Shown: positions 55,596 through 63,901 of the stretch, piece after piece
Position numbering within the stretch: the stretch's first letter is position 1
Layout of the letters: each line of letters begins with the position of its first letter
NCBI GenBank assembly: GCA_000741495.1
Contig: JGZV01000003.1
Coordinates: forward strand, 116,964 to 180,963
DNA length: 64,000 nt
Direction: 5' to 3'
From: Bifidobacterium thermophilum
Lineage (GTDB): Bacteria > Actinomycetota > Actinomycetes > Actinomycetales > Bifidobacteriaceae
The notes under the pieces: model-generated
Databases searched by the model: none
What the model was told of the DNA's origin: nothing
Seen by the model: only the letters and a program-made list of their open reading frames with translations
Translations under genes and position numbers: made by a program

Positions 55596-56741
55596 TCAGG
55601 CGTCAATACCGACCGCGTCGCTGACGTGTTCGAAACCATCCTCGCGCAGCAGTTGCGCCAACCCGCGCTTGAGCACGGTGATCTGCTGGGGTCCGCGGTA
55701 CATGAGCGAGGAGATGAACATGACCAGGCTTGAGCCCGCGCGGATCTTCTCGTACGCCTGCTTGGGTGTGAACACGCCGCCGATGCCGGCGATGGCGAAG
55801 CGGTCGCCGTATTCGCGGTAGGCCTGGCGGATCATCGCGTTGCTCGCCCGGTAGGTCGGCCCGCCGCTCAGCCCGCCCTCCCAGGCGGCCGGGATTTCCA
55901 TGCCGCTGCGGTCCTTCTGCAGGTTCGCGATGCTGACGCCCTGCACGTTGTGCTCGGCGAGTACGTCAAGCAGCTCACGGAATTGCGGCCATGTCTTGTT
56001 CAGCGGCATCTTGACGAGTACCGGTTGCGGGTGTTCGATTGCATCCAGTGCGGTGAACAGGCGGTCGAGGTTGTCCGGTTCGCCGAACGGTTCGCCGACA
56101 TGCGTGTTGGGGCAGGAGATGTTGACTTCGATCATCGCGGATCGTCCTGCGGCCCGACGCATGGAGGTGCAGTAGTCTTCGATGCCTTCGTCGATGTCGC
56201 CGCACAACTCGTCGTTCGTCCGTGCGATGGATACGGATACTTGCATGCTTTTGGCTTTGTCCCAAGCGCGTTCCGCCCGGGCGATCACCTGCTCGCTGCC
56301 GTCGTTGGCCAGGCCGACGTGCACAATCATCGAATCGTATTCGGGCAGCCGGTGGAACCATGGTTTCGGATTGCCGGCGCAGGGGCGTTCAGTGGTGGAG
56401 CCGACTGTTTCGAAGCCGAATCCGGCGTTGTCGAGCAGTACTGGCATGTCGCAGTTTTTGTCGAGCCCTGCGGACAGGCCGAACGGGTTGTCGAAGTGTA
56501 CGCCCATGACGTCGGTTTCGAGAACAGGGTCGGTGTAGTCGAGCATTTCGCGCAGCAGCCACATGAGCGGCGGAATATTGCGGGTGACACGGCAGAATTC
56601 AATCATCTGGTCGTGTGCAACGTCAGGCGTGTGGCTGAACACGAAGAACGGTTTGACGATGTGCTTGTAGCCGAAAGTGAAAAGGTCGGTGGTTGCCTTG
56701 TTGACGGCGTCGTGCAACGGCTGTTCGGAAACGTAACTCAT
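55596..56741 (-). CDS. pyrD: Dihydroorotate dehydrogenase-like protein (PyrD)
   Basis: The protein has 381 residues. Overall it follows class 2 (quinone-type) enzymes: an N-terminal helical extension (FGYKHIVKPFFVF, DVAHDQMIEF), FGLSAGLDKN, GFETVGSTTERP and the C-terminal GGLSGGPTYRASN and GIGGVFTP. The catalytic position reads NISCPNT, the Cys typical of class 1, where class 2 has Ser (NxSSPNT), and the usual GFNN motif is replaced by GLAND. It should oxidise dihydroorotate to orotate with FMN, or another related substrate. It does not sit in a pyr operon and is divergent from the GT2 gene. Confidence 0.85.
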   Translation of the reverse strand: MSYVSEQPLHDAVNKATTDLFTFGYKHIVKPFFVFSHTPDVAHDQMIEFCRVTRNIPPLMWLLREMLDYTDPVLETDVMGVHFDNPFGLSAGLDKNCDMPVLLDNAGFGFETVGSTTERPCAGNPKPWFHRLPEYDSMIVHVGLANDGSEQVIARAERAWDKAKSMQVSVSIARTNDELCGDIDEGIEDYCTSMRRAAGRSAMIEVNISCPNTHVGEPFGEPDNLDRLFTALDAIEHPQPVLVKMPLNKTWPQFRELLDVLAEHNVQGVSIANLQKDRSGMEIPAAWEGGLSGGPTYRASNAMIRQAYREYGDRFAIAGIGGVFTPKQAYEKIRAGSSLVMFISSLMYRGPQQITVLKRGLAQLLREDGFEHVSDAVGIDA

Positions 56742-56834
56742 ACCTCATATTGTGGCACTGTTGTCAGCGTGTTCGCAACAAACACGGGTACAGTGATGCA
56801 CAGTCTCAAGCCTGAACGTTGTGAAAGGGGAAGC

Positions 56835-57626
56835 ATGGCGGCATCTGCGGAATTGGCTGCGCCTGTCGGCGGCAGCGTGTGTGTGGTGATGCCCACGTAC
56901 AACGAGCGGGAGAATCTGCGTACCACGCTGGATGGTGTGTTCGCGTACAATCCGGGTGTTGACGTGCTGGTGGTCGATGATGGTTCGCCGGACGGTACCG
57001 GCGAGCTCGCCGAGCGCATGGCGGGGGAGAACGGCCGGCTCCATGTGATGCACCGCGAGGGCAAGGGCGGTTTGGGACCCGCGTATTTGGCGGGTTTCAC
57101 GTGGGCGCTTGACCGTGGGTATGACGTGGTGTGCGAGATGGATATGGATGGGTCGCACCGGCCGCAGGATTTGGCGCGGATGCTTCGGGTGATACGGTGT
57201 GATCGTGGCGTGGATCTGGTGATTGGTTCGCGTCGTGTGCCTGGCGGCCGTACGGAGGGCTGGCCGTGGTATCGGGATCTGATTTCGCGGTGCGGTTCGT
57301 GGTATGCGCGGCTGATGCTGGGGATAGGCGTACATGACATGACCGCAGGATTCCGCGTATACCGGGCTGATATGCTGCGCAGCTTGGATTTGCGTTCGGT
57401 GCAGGCGAACGGGTATGTCTTCCAGATCGATATGACGAGGCGTGTCGCGGCGGCGGGCGGCAGGATTCTTGAAGTGCCGATCGTGTTTCCGGAGCGTCGG
57501 CGCGGTGTGTCGAAAATGGATTCCGCGATTGTTGCTGAGGCGATGCGTTGTGTCACCGTGTGGGGTGTTGCGCGGATGCGTTCGGCCTGTGCCCGGGGTG
57601 CCGGCAGGCGTGCGACACGCCGATAG
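56835..57626 (+). CDS. Polyprenol-phosphate mannosyltransferase-like GT2
   Basis: The protein has 263 residues from the ATG at 56835, with GAAAGGGG 4 nt upstream; an in-frame ATG 40 nt earlier is weaker. VVMPTYNERENL, VLVVDDGSPDGTG, CEMDMDGSHRP (the DXD site) and VIGSRRVPGG match DPM1/Ppm1 synthases, which transfer mannose from GDP-mannose to polyprenyl phosphate at the cytoplasmic face. No membrane helix is present at the C-terminus, so it is the stand-alone catalytic form. The mannose donor could feed GT-C enzymes such as the polytopic protein at 10243. Confidence 0.88.
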   Translation: MAASAELAAPVGGSVCVVMPTYNERENLRTTLDGVFAYNPGVDVLVVDDGSPDGTGELAERMAGENGRLHVMHREGKGGLGPAYLAGFTWALDRGYDVVCEMDMDGSHRPQDLARMLRVIRCDRGVDLVIGSRRVPGGRTEGWPWYRDLISRCGSWYARLMLGIGVHDMTAGFRVYRADMLRSLDLRSVQANGYVFQIDMTRRVAAAGGRILEVPIVFPERRRGVSKMDSAIVAEAMRCVTVWGVARMRSACARGAGRRATRR

Positions 57627-57760
57627 TGCGTGTGCATACACGTTCGTTTTTGTGCGTCTCATTCATGGAATGTGCGGAAAACATAGCGTTTTTGTGAGCT
57701 TTGCGCGTCGGTTCGAGCGTTTACCGCTCAACACTGTCACTTGTGTGCGCAAATATGTGC

Positions 57761-57766
57761 GATAAT
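57761..57766 (+). promoter_or_regulatory. -10 element GATAAT (TGcGATAAT), leaderless start of the DeoR gene
   Basis: GATAAT ends 6 nt before the ATG at 57773. The upstream TGTGCGCA and TGTGCGAT repeats (57744-57765) overlap it and could be an autoregulatory operator. Confidence 0.55.
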
Positions 57767-57772
57767 GTTCAT

Positions 57773-58564
57773 ATGATTTCGTCACAACGTCAGCATCTGA
57801 TCCTCAGCAGACTGCGCACCCGCGGTGCGGTACGCATCACCGCGCTGTCCAAAGAGCTCGGCGTATCCGCCATGACCGTCCGCCGTGATATCGCCGAACT
57901 CGCCGACAAAGGTCTGCTCAAACGCGTCCACGGCGGTGCAGTGACCACCAGCACCCTGCTGAGCGAGCCCCTGTTCTCCGTCAAATCACAAATGGACATC
58001 GGCCTCAAAGACGCCATCGCACAGGAAGCGGTCAACTATGTCTCACCGGGCGACGTCATCGCCATCGGCGGCGGCACCACCGCCTACGTGTTCGCCCAAC
58101 ATCTGCTCGAATCCCAGCAGTCCAGCGGCATCACCATCCTCACCAACTCAATCCCCGTGGCCGAACTCGTCCAAGCGCTCGAATCCAAGGATGTCGAAGT
58201 CATCGTCACCGGAGGCGTCATCACCCGTTCCAACTCACTGGTCGGGCCGATCGCGGACAAAGTCGTCCAATCCCTACGCGTGAACACCGTATTCCTAGGC
58301 ACGCACTCGGTGTCCATCCCACGCGGCTTCCTCATGCCCAACTCGCTGGAAGCGGCCACCGACATGGCCATGATGGACATCGCCGACCGCACCATCATCC
58401 TTACGGACCACACGAAATGGAGCAGCACCTCGCTGTCCCTGTTCGCCAGCTTCGACCAAGTCGACACCGTGATCACCGACGATGGTCTCGACCCTGATTC
58501 CGTCGCCAAAACCCCGCGATCTGGTCAAAGAACTCGTCCTCGCCAAACAAGACAACCCCGATGA
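57773..58564 (+). CDS. DeoR-family transcriptional regulator, C-terminus frameshifted
   Basis: As printed the protein has 263 residues. The DeoR winged helix (RLRTRGAVRITALSKEL, VSAMTVRRDIAEL, KRVHGGAV) is followed by the sugar-phosphate isomerase-like domain (VIAIGGGTT, TNSIPVAEL, VTGGVI, GTHSVS, ILTDHTKWS). After residue 247 the frame turns into an Arg/Gln/Pro-rich tail. Deleting one C from the CCCC at 58512-58515 restores TRDLVKELVLAKQDN, which continues in the neighbouring frame to 58769 (331 residues). It probably controls the galT-galK genes downstream in response to a sugar phosphate. Either a true mutation or a sequencing error. Confidence 0.85.
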   Translation: MISSQRQHLILSRLRTRGAVRITALSKELGVSAMTVRRDIAELADKGLLKRVHGGAVTTSTLLSEPLFSVKSQMDIGLKDAIAQEAVNYVSPGDVIAIGGGTTAYVFAQHLLESQQSSGITILTNSIPVAELVQALESKDVEVIVTGGVITRSNSLVGPIADKVVQSLRVNTVFLGTHSVSIPRGFLMPNSLEAATDMAMMDIADRTIILTDHTKWSSTSLSLFASFDQVDTVITDDGLDPDSVAKTPRSGQRTRPRQTRQPR

Positions 58565-58904
58565 GGCGGACCGTCCGCGGCACCGGGCGCACCCGACGGA
58601 AAACGGCGTCGTCGCCGAACACGTCGGCAGCCATGCCGCAGCCGGGGCAGCAGGATACGCCGCCCCGCTCGACGACGAAGACGATTTCGCTGCGCTCTCG
58701 GATGCCGGTCGTACTCGCTCCACTCGCGCCGTCCGCATGTCGAACGCCCGCGTAGCCGGCGACAACTGACCACCACCTGTCCGATGGCAGACACCGTCGC
58801 CTGCCATCGGTGCAACCGACACCACACGCGGAACGTCGGATTCCGCCACAGTGTCGGGCTTCATACCCATCAATCATCACCCATCACCCATCAAAGGAGA
58901 CCGC

Positions 58905-60170
58905 ATGACTAACAGACAATCATCCGCATGGCAGTACTACCAGCCGGGGGCGTACGCGAGCGCCAACATCCGCATTACCCCGACCACGCTTGCCGACGGA
59001 CGCGACTTCTTCTATCTCGATGACGACCCTGAGTACGTCAGCGGCAAGAAAACCCGCGAATTGCATGACCCGCGCCATCTTGCCTACCGGTTCGCCCCGC
59101 ATGTGGACGCCGACGGCAACGAGGTGCCGTATGCCGCACCGCAGATGCGCCGCGACCCGCTGACCGGCGACTGGATCCCCATGGCCACCGCGCGCATGAA
59201 CCGGCCGATCACCGCCGGTCCGGGGGCTACTGCGAAGGGCAACCCGCTCGCCGCGCGCAAGCCGGGTGACCCGTATCAGGACGGCGAAGTGCCGGATACG
59301 GATTACAACGTTGTCATCTTCGAGAACCGTTTCCCCTCGATGGTGCGCGTGCCCGGCGTTCCGGACACGGTGACGAATGTCGACGGCAACCCGTTGTGGC
59401 AGCAGAAGATGGCGGGTGGCAGGTGCGAGGTTATCTGCTTCGACCCCAACGAGCACGGTCTGCCCGCCGACCTGCCGGTGCGCCGACTGCGCACGGTCGT
59501 CGAGGCGTGGGCGTTCCGCACTGCTGAAATCTCGCATATCGAGGGTATCGAGCAGATCTTCCCATTCGAGAACCATGGGCAGGAAATCGGCGTTTCACTC
59601 GCCCATCCGCACGGTCAGGTCTACTGCTACCCGTTCATTGCCCCCAAGCTGGAAACCGAATTGCAGCACACCGAAGCGTATCACGAGCGCACGGGCGGCA
59701 ATCTGCTGCGCGACCTGATGAACGCCGAAATCGAAGCGGGGGAGCGCATCGTCATGCGCAACCACAGCTGGGTCGCCTACGTGCCGGCCGCGGCCCGATG
59801 GCCGTTGGAGGTGCATGTCGCCCCGGTGCGCGACGTGCTCACCCTCGACGAGCTCAACGACCAGGAACGCTGGGACCTGGCCGTCATGTACTCCACGCTG
59901 CTCAAGCGCGGCAACGCGTTCTTCGACAAGGGCGACGGCAAGGGCATGGACCTGCCGTACATCGCAGCCTGGCATCAGGCCCCGGTGCGTGACAAGCGCC
60001 GCGAGAACTACCGCCTGAACCTGCAGTTCTTCTCGTTCCGCCGCGCCGCCAACAAGATCAAGTATCTGGCCGGTTCTGAATCGGGCATGGCCGCATGGGT
60101 GTCCGACACCACGCCGGAACTCATCGCCAAGCGCTTCCACGAGCTCGGACCGATCGACATCGAGGGCTGA
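58905..60170 (+). CDS. galT: Galactose-1-phosphate uridylyltransferase
   Basis: The protein has 421 residues, with AAAGGAG 5 nt before the ATG at 58905. It has the catalytic HPHGQ (the uridylylated His is the second) and the preceding FPFENHGQEIG, plus the LEVHVAPVRDV region of type I GalT. It exchanges UMP between UDP-glucose and galactose-1-phosphate in the Leloir pathway, after lacto-N-biose or lactose use. It lies between the DeoR gene and galK, all on the plus strand. Three copies of a CCATCA-like unit (58866-58893) precede the ribosome site. Confidence 0.95.
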   Translation: MTNRQSSAWQYYQPGAYASANIRITPTTLADGRDFFYLDDDPEYVSGKKTRELHDPRHLAYRFAPHVDADGNEVPYAAPQMRRDPLTGDWIPMATARMNRPITAGPGATAKGNPLAARKPGDPYQDGEVPDTDYNVVIFENRFPSMVRVPGVPDTVTNVDGNPLWQQKMAGGRCEVICFDPNEHGLPADLPVRRLRTVVEAWAFRTAEISHIEGIEQIFPFENHGQEIGVSLAHPHGQVYCYPFIAPKLETELQHTEAYHERTGGNLLRDLMNAEIEAGERIVMRNHSWVAYVPAAARWPLEVHVAPVRDVLTLDELNDQERWDLAVMYSTLLKRGNAFFDKGDGKGMDLPYIAAWHQAPVRDKRRENYRLNLQFFSFRRAANKIKYLAGSESGMAAWVSDTTPELIAKRFHELGPIDIEG

Positions 60171-60222
60171 ACGGGCCGCGGCAAACCGTACAACGACACA
60201 TCACCAGACGAAAGGAACAATC

Positions 60223-61512
60223 ATGAGCACAACAACCCAGCAGCATGCAACGCAGGATGCCGCCGGCGACATCCCCTTCATCGACGCGATGAGCGATACC
60301 GAAGGCGCAACCCAAGACCGCAACCTGTTCGAACAAACATACGGAGAACCACCGGCAGGCGTGTGGGCGGCACCGGGACGCGTCAACCTCATCGGCGAGC
60401 ACACGGACTACAACGCCGGCCTGTGCCTGCCGATCGCGCTGCCGCACCGCACGTATATCGCACTGAAACCACGCGAAGACACACTCGTACGCGTAGTCTC
60501 CGACATCAGCCCGGACAAGGTCGCATCAGCTGACCTGAACGGTCTCGGCGCGGGCGGCGTCAACGGGTGGGCCGCCTACCCGGTCGGCGTCGCATGGGCG
60601 CTTCGCAAAGCCGGATTCAGTCAAATCAACGGTTTCGACGCGGCCTTCGCCTCATGCGTACCGCTCGGCTCCGGCCTGAGCTCCTCCGCCGCCATGACCT
60701 GCTCGACCGCCCTCGCCTTGGATGACGTGTACGGTCTCGGCTTCGGCACAAGCGACGCGGGGCGCATCACCCTGATCAACGCGGCCATCACCGCCGAAAA
60801 CGACATGGCCGGCGCCTCCACCGGCGGGCTCGACCAGAACGCGTCCATGCGATGCACTCCCGGCCACGCGCTGCTGTTGGACTGCCGTCCGGGACTGAGC
60901 GCACTCGAGAGCGTGTCCCAGCAGGCATTCGACCTCGACCGGTACGGGCTCGAACTGCTCGTCGTGGACACGTGCGCACCGCACCAGCTCAACGACGGGC
61001 AATACGCCCAACGTCGCGCCGCCTGCGAGCGTGCGGCATCCCAGCTCGGCGTGGAGAATCTGCGCGTCATCGCCGATCAAGTCAACAACGCCGATAACCC
61101 CGATGCCGCGCTCGCGGACGTACTCGACACACTTGACGGCGAAGTGACGCAACGCAGGGTCCGTCACGTAATCACGGAAATCGGACGCGTCCGTCAGTTC
61201 GTCGACGCGTTCGCAGCCGGGGATATCAAGCGTGCCGGCGAACTGTTCAACGCGTCCCACGATTCGCTGCGCGACGATTACGAAGTCACCGTGCCGGAGC
61301 TTGATATCGCCGTGGACACCGCGCGGGCCAACGGCGCATACGGCGCCCGCATGACCGGCGGCGGTTTCGGCGGCTCCGTAATCGCGCTGACAGACAAGGG
61401 ACGCAGCCGCGAAGTCGCCCAGAAAATCGCCGACGCGTTCGCCGCACGTGGATTCCACCAGCCTCGGGCGCTCGCCGCGCTCGCATCCGCCAGCGCACAT
61501 CGCGTTGCCTGA
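60223..61512 (+). CDS. galK: Galactokinase
   Basis: The protein has 429 residues, with AAAGGAA 5 nt before the ATG. The galactokinase signature GRVNLIGEHTDYN, the GHMP ATP motif PLGSGLSSSAAM and the C-terminal MTGGGFGGSVI are all present. It phosphorylates galactose at C1 for GalT. It is 52 nt after galT and certainly part of the same unit. Slightly longer than E. coli GalK because of an N-terminal extension of about 45 residues. Confidence 0.95.
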   Translation: MSTTTQQHATQDAAGDIPFIDAMSDTEGATQDRNLFEQTYGEPPAGVWAAPGRVNLIGEHTDYNAGLCLPIALPHRTYIALKPREDTLVRVVSDISPDKVASADLNGLGAGGVNGWAAYPVGVAWALRKAGFSQINGFDAAFASCVPLGSGLSSSAAMTCSTALALDDVYGLGFGTSDAGRITLINAAITAENDMAGASTGGLDQNASMRCTPGHALLLDCRPGLSALESVSQQAFDLDRYGLELLVVDTCAPHQLNDGQYAQRRAACERAASQLGVENLRVIADQVNNADNPDAALADVLDTLDGEVTQRRVRHVITEIGRVRQFVDAFAAGDIKRAGELFNASHDSLRDDYEVTVPELDIAVDTARANGAYGARMTGGGFGGSVIALTDKGRSREVAQKIADAFAARGFHQPRALAALASASAHRVA

Positions 61513-61571
61513 GCGCTAGGCCGCCCGCCACCGTTCCAGGCGGTCGATTTCAGCACCGGAAATCTACGATA

Positions 61572-61697
61572 TGGAAAAGTAACCAAGGACTGTCGTGCGG
61601 TTCGGATGCCGCGCTCAGGGAAGCACCATTGGAATCATGCGGTTTCTTGGTTGTGTCCCTGTTCGAAGTTCCCCGCCGACCCGCGGTTACTTTTCCA
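61572..61697. repeat. 126-bp noncoding element with 13-bp inverted ends
   Basis: TGGAAAAGTAACC (61572-61584) and its exact complement (61685-61697) bracket about 100 bp with more internal complementarity (AACCAAG/CTTGGTT, CAGGGA/TCCCTG). The flanks both contain ACGAT. It could be a miniature inverted-repeat element or a long transcript hairpin after galK. No open frame is convincing. Confidence 0.45.
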
Positions 61698-61838
61698 CAC
61701 GATGCAAATCAATGCCTGAAATCGCGCTTGTGGAACGCAAACCGTCCGGAAACGGACGCCAGCGGGCATGATGACGGGTGCATTCCCTATACTTATATCC
61801 ATCTGGATACCATCGCACCAATTTTCCAAGGGAGTTCC
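61698..61838 (+). promoter_or_regulatory. Promoter and leader region of the ACT/UPF0210 pair
   Basis: A 6-bp hairpin with a GAAA loop (61743-61758) is followed by TATACT (61788-61793), a probable -10 about 46 nt before the ATG at 61839. AAGGGAG is the ribosome site. No good -35 was found. Confidence 0.45.
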
Positions 61839-62111
61839 ATGAACAAGGCAATCATCACCGTCGTCGGTCAGGACACTGTCGGCATCATCGCACGCGTCTG
61901 CACCTATCTTTCCGCACACAAGGTCAACGTACTCGACATTTCGCAGACCATCATCGACGGTTTCTTCAACATGATGATGATTGTGGACTACTCCAACGCC
62001 GACGAGGAATTCGGCACCGTCGTCGACGATCTCGACAAGCTCGGCGAGGAGATCGGCGTGCGCATCCGCTGCCAGCGTGAAGAGATCTTCACCAAGATGC
62101 ACCGTGTCTGA
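61839..62111 (+). CDS. ACT-domain protein (UPF0237 type)
   Basis: The protein has 90 residues from the ATG at 61839, with AAGGGAG 5 nt upstream; the open frame extends 70 codons further but lacks support. It is a single ACT fold: MNKAIITVVGQDTVGIIARVCTYL and FFNMMMIVDYSN. Such proteins bind small ligands, often amino acids. It is always followed by the UPF0210 gene in Gram-positive bacteria, as here, 57 nt apart. The pair is thought to work together but the role is unknown. Confidence 0.9.
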   Translation: MNKAIITVVGQDTVGIIARVCTYLSAHKVNVLDISQTIIDGFFNMMMIVDYSNADEEFGTVVDDLDKLGEEIGVRIRCQREEIFTKMHRV

Positions 62112-62168
62112 GCCGCACGCCAGGCAAGTAACCGAATCTTCGAATCCGAGCAACCATAAGGAAAAACC

Positions 62169-63533
62169 ATGCTGAATATCATGGAGGTCCACGAGACCAA
62201 CAAGATGATCGAGCAGGAGAAGCTCGACGTGCGCACCATCACCATGGGCATCAGCCTGCTGGACTGCGCAGCCGACAGCGTCGACGAGGTCTGCGAGAAC
62301 ATCTACAACAAGATCACCACCTATGCCAAGGATCTGGTATCCACCGGCCAGGCCATCGAACGCGACTACGGCATCCCGATCGTCAACAAGCGCATCACCG
62401 TCACCCCGATCTCGCTGGTCGGCGCCAGCTCCTGCAAGAGCTCCGAGGATTTCGTCAAGATCGCGCACGCGCTCGACCGCGCAGCCAAGAAGGTCGGCGT
62501 AGACCTGATCGGCGGCTACTCCGCACTCGTGTCCAAGTCCATGACCCCGGCCGAGGAGATGCTCATCCGCTCCCTGCCGCAGGCGCTTTCCGAAACCGAC
62601 ATCGTGTGCTCCTCTGTGAACGTGGGCTCCACCAAGACCGGCATCGACATGAATTCCGTCGAACTGCTCGGCCACATCATCAAGGACATCGCGCACGCCA
62701 CCGCCGACAACGACTCCTACGGCTGTGTGAAGTTCGTGGCGTTCTGCAACGCCCCGGATGACAACCCGTTCATGGCCGGCGGCTTCCATGGCGTGACCGA
62801 AGGCGACGCCGTGATCAACGTTGGCGTTTCCGGTCCGGGCGTGGTCTCCCGCGCGTTGGATGAGGCTAAGGGCAAGGATTTCGAGTTCCTGTGCGAAACC
62901 ATCAAGCGCACCGCGTTCAAAATCACGCGCGTCGGCCAGCTGGTGGCCCAGGAAGCATCCCGCCGCCTCGGCATACCGTTCGGCATCATCGATCTCTCGC
63001 TCGCACCGACCCCGGCCGTGGGTGATTCCGTTGGCGAAGTGTTGGAGAAGATCGGCTTGGAGCAGGTGGGTGCCCCGGGTACCACCGCGGCGCTCGCCAT
63101 GCTCAACGACCAGGTGAAGAAGGGCGGCATCATGGCGTCCTCCTATGTGGGCGGCCTGTCCGGCGCGTTCATCCCGGTCTCCGAAGACAAGAACATGATC
63201 GACGCGGCCACCAACGGCTGCCTGAAGATCGAGAAGCTTGAGGCCATGACCTGCGTGTGCTCCGTCGGCCTTGACATGATCGCCATTCCTGGCGACACCA
63301 CCGCGGCCACCATCTCCGGCATCATCGCCGACGAAGCGGCCATCGGCATGGTCAACCAGAAGACCACCGCCGTGCGTGTGATCCCGGTGGAAGGCAAGGG
63401 CGTGGGCGATATGGCCAACTTCGGCGGTCTGATGGGCTATGCGCCGATCATTCCGGTGAACCAGACCAGCTGCGAGGCCTTCGTGACCCGTGGCGGCCGC
63501 ATTCCGGCACCGATCCACTCCTTCAAGAACTAG
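62169..63533 (+). CDS. UPF0210 (PFL-like) protein
   Basis: The protein has 454 residues. It fits the UPF0210/DUF711 family over its whole length, with [17 protein letters not shown] at the start, [22 protein letters not shown] and [15 protein letters not shown] late. The family resembles pyruvate formate-lyase-like alpha/beta barrels without the glycyl-radical loop. It is co-transcribed with the ACT-domain gene and followed by a strong terminator. Molecular function unknown; very well conserved in Firmicutes and bifidobacteria. Confidence 0.93.
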   Translation: MLNIMEVHETNKMIEQEKLDVRTITMGISLLDCAADSVDEVCENIYNKITTYAKDLVSTGQAIERDYGIPIVNKRITVTPISLVGASSCKSSEDFVKIAHALDRAAKKVGVDLIGGYSALVSKSMTPAEEMLIRSLPQALSETDIVCSSVNVGSTKTGIDMNSVELLGHIIKDIAHATADNDSYGCVKFVAFCNAPDDNPFMAGGFHGVTEGDAVINVGVSGPGVVSRALDEAKGKDFEFLCETIKRTAFKITRVGQLVAQEASRRLGIPFGIIDLSLAPTPAVGDSVGEVLEKIGLEQVGAPGTTAALAMLNDQVKKGGIMASSYVGGLSGAFIPVSEDKNMIDAATNGCLKIEKLEAMTCVCSVGLDMIAIPGDTTAATISGIIADEAAIGMVNQKTTAVRVIPVEGKGVGDMANFGGLMGYAPIIPVNQTSCEAFVTRGGRIPAPIHSFKN

Positions 63534-63560
63534 AGCAGTCCGTGCATTAGCGCATTGCTT

Positions 63561-63582
63561 CGGCCCCTCCGCGGAGGGGCCG
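63561..63582 (+). terminator. Terminator of the UPF0210 gene
   Basis: An 11-bp self-complementary stem CGGCCCCTCCG/CGGAGGGGCCG, 27 nt after the stop, is followed by TTGTGTTT. A good intrinsic terminator. Confidence 0.85.
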
Positions 63583-63836
63583 TTGTGTTTGCATATGGAT
63601 GTGGGATGCGAGCTTGGCGGGGGGAGTGTAGATTCCGGGCATGCGGATTGTGGCGAGTATGTGGGTTTCGGGTACACGGCTGCTCGCGTGCGTCTGTAAG
63701 CGCGGATTCACAGGAAACTCGCAGAAAAACATGGTGGTTCCTGAAGGTTGGGGATGTTAACTATGTCTCAGCTGCAAAAAGCCCCGAACCGCAAGGTTCC
63801 TGATAATTGAATCCTCTTCTTCTCTCTTCTCTCTCT
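63583..63836 (+). other. Region with two mini-ORFs before a terminator
   Basis: Two short frames stand next to each other: ATG 63731-63760 (MVVPEGWGC) and ATG 63764-63811 (MSQLQKAPNRKVPDN), the second with a GGTTGGGG stretch upstream. GGTTGGGG can also pair with CCCCgAACC at 63782. No promoter is evident, but the strong terminator after it suggests a short transcript or small RNA. Confidence 0.3.
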
Positions 63837-63866
63837 AAAGCCCGGAGGTGTTCGCCTCCGGGCTTT
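63837..63866. terminator. Rho-independent terminator
   Basis: A perfect 12-bp stem AAAGCCCGGAGG/CCTCCGGGCTTT with a 6-nt loop and a TTTTCTGT run on the plus strand. It lies between the mini-ORF region and the convergent partial gene at the window end. Confidence 0.88.
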
Positions 63867-63901
63867 TCTGTCGATGGCGTATTTTCTTAGTGCCGGAGCG
63901 T

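Noticed and set aside
55950..57626. A 558-codon frame running through pyrD into the mannosyltransferase
   Set aside because: The first part is antisense to pyrD; the GT2 domain begins after ATG 56835, which has its own ribosome site.
61655..61672. GTTCGAA sequence resembling a tRNA T-loop
   Set aside because: No acceptor stem, D-arm or anticodon arm can be formed around it; it is inside the inverted-repeat element.
61635..63677. A 680-codon open frame antisense to the ACT-domain and UPF0210 genes
   Set aside because: It mirrors a well-conserved pair in the opposite frame; high-GC codons produce such shadows. It is His/Gly/Val-rich without family motifs or a ribosome site.
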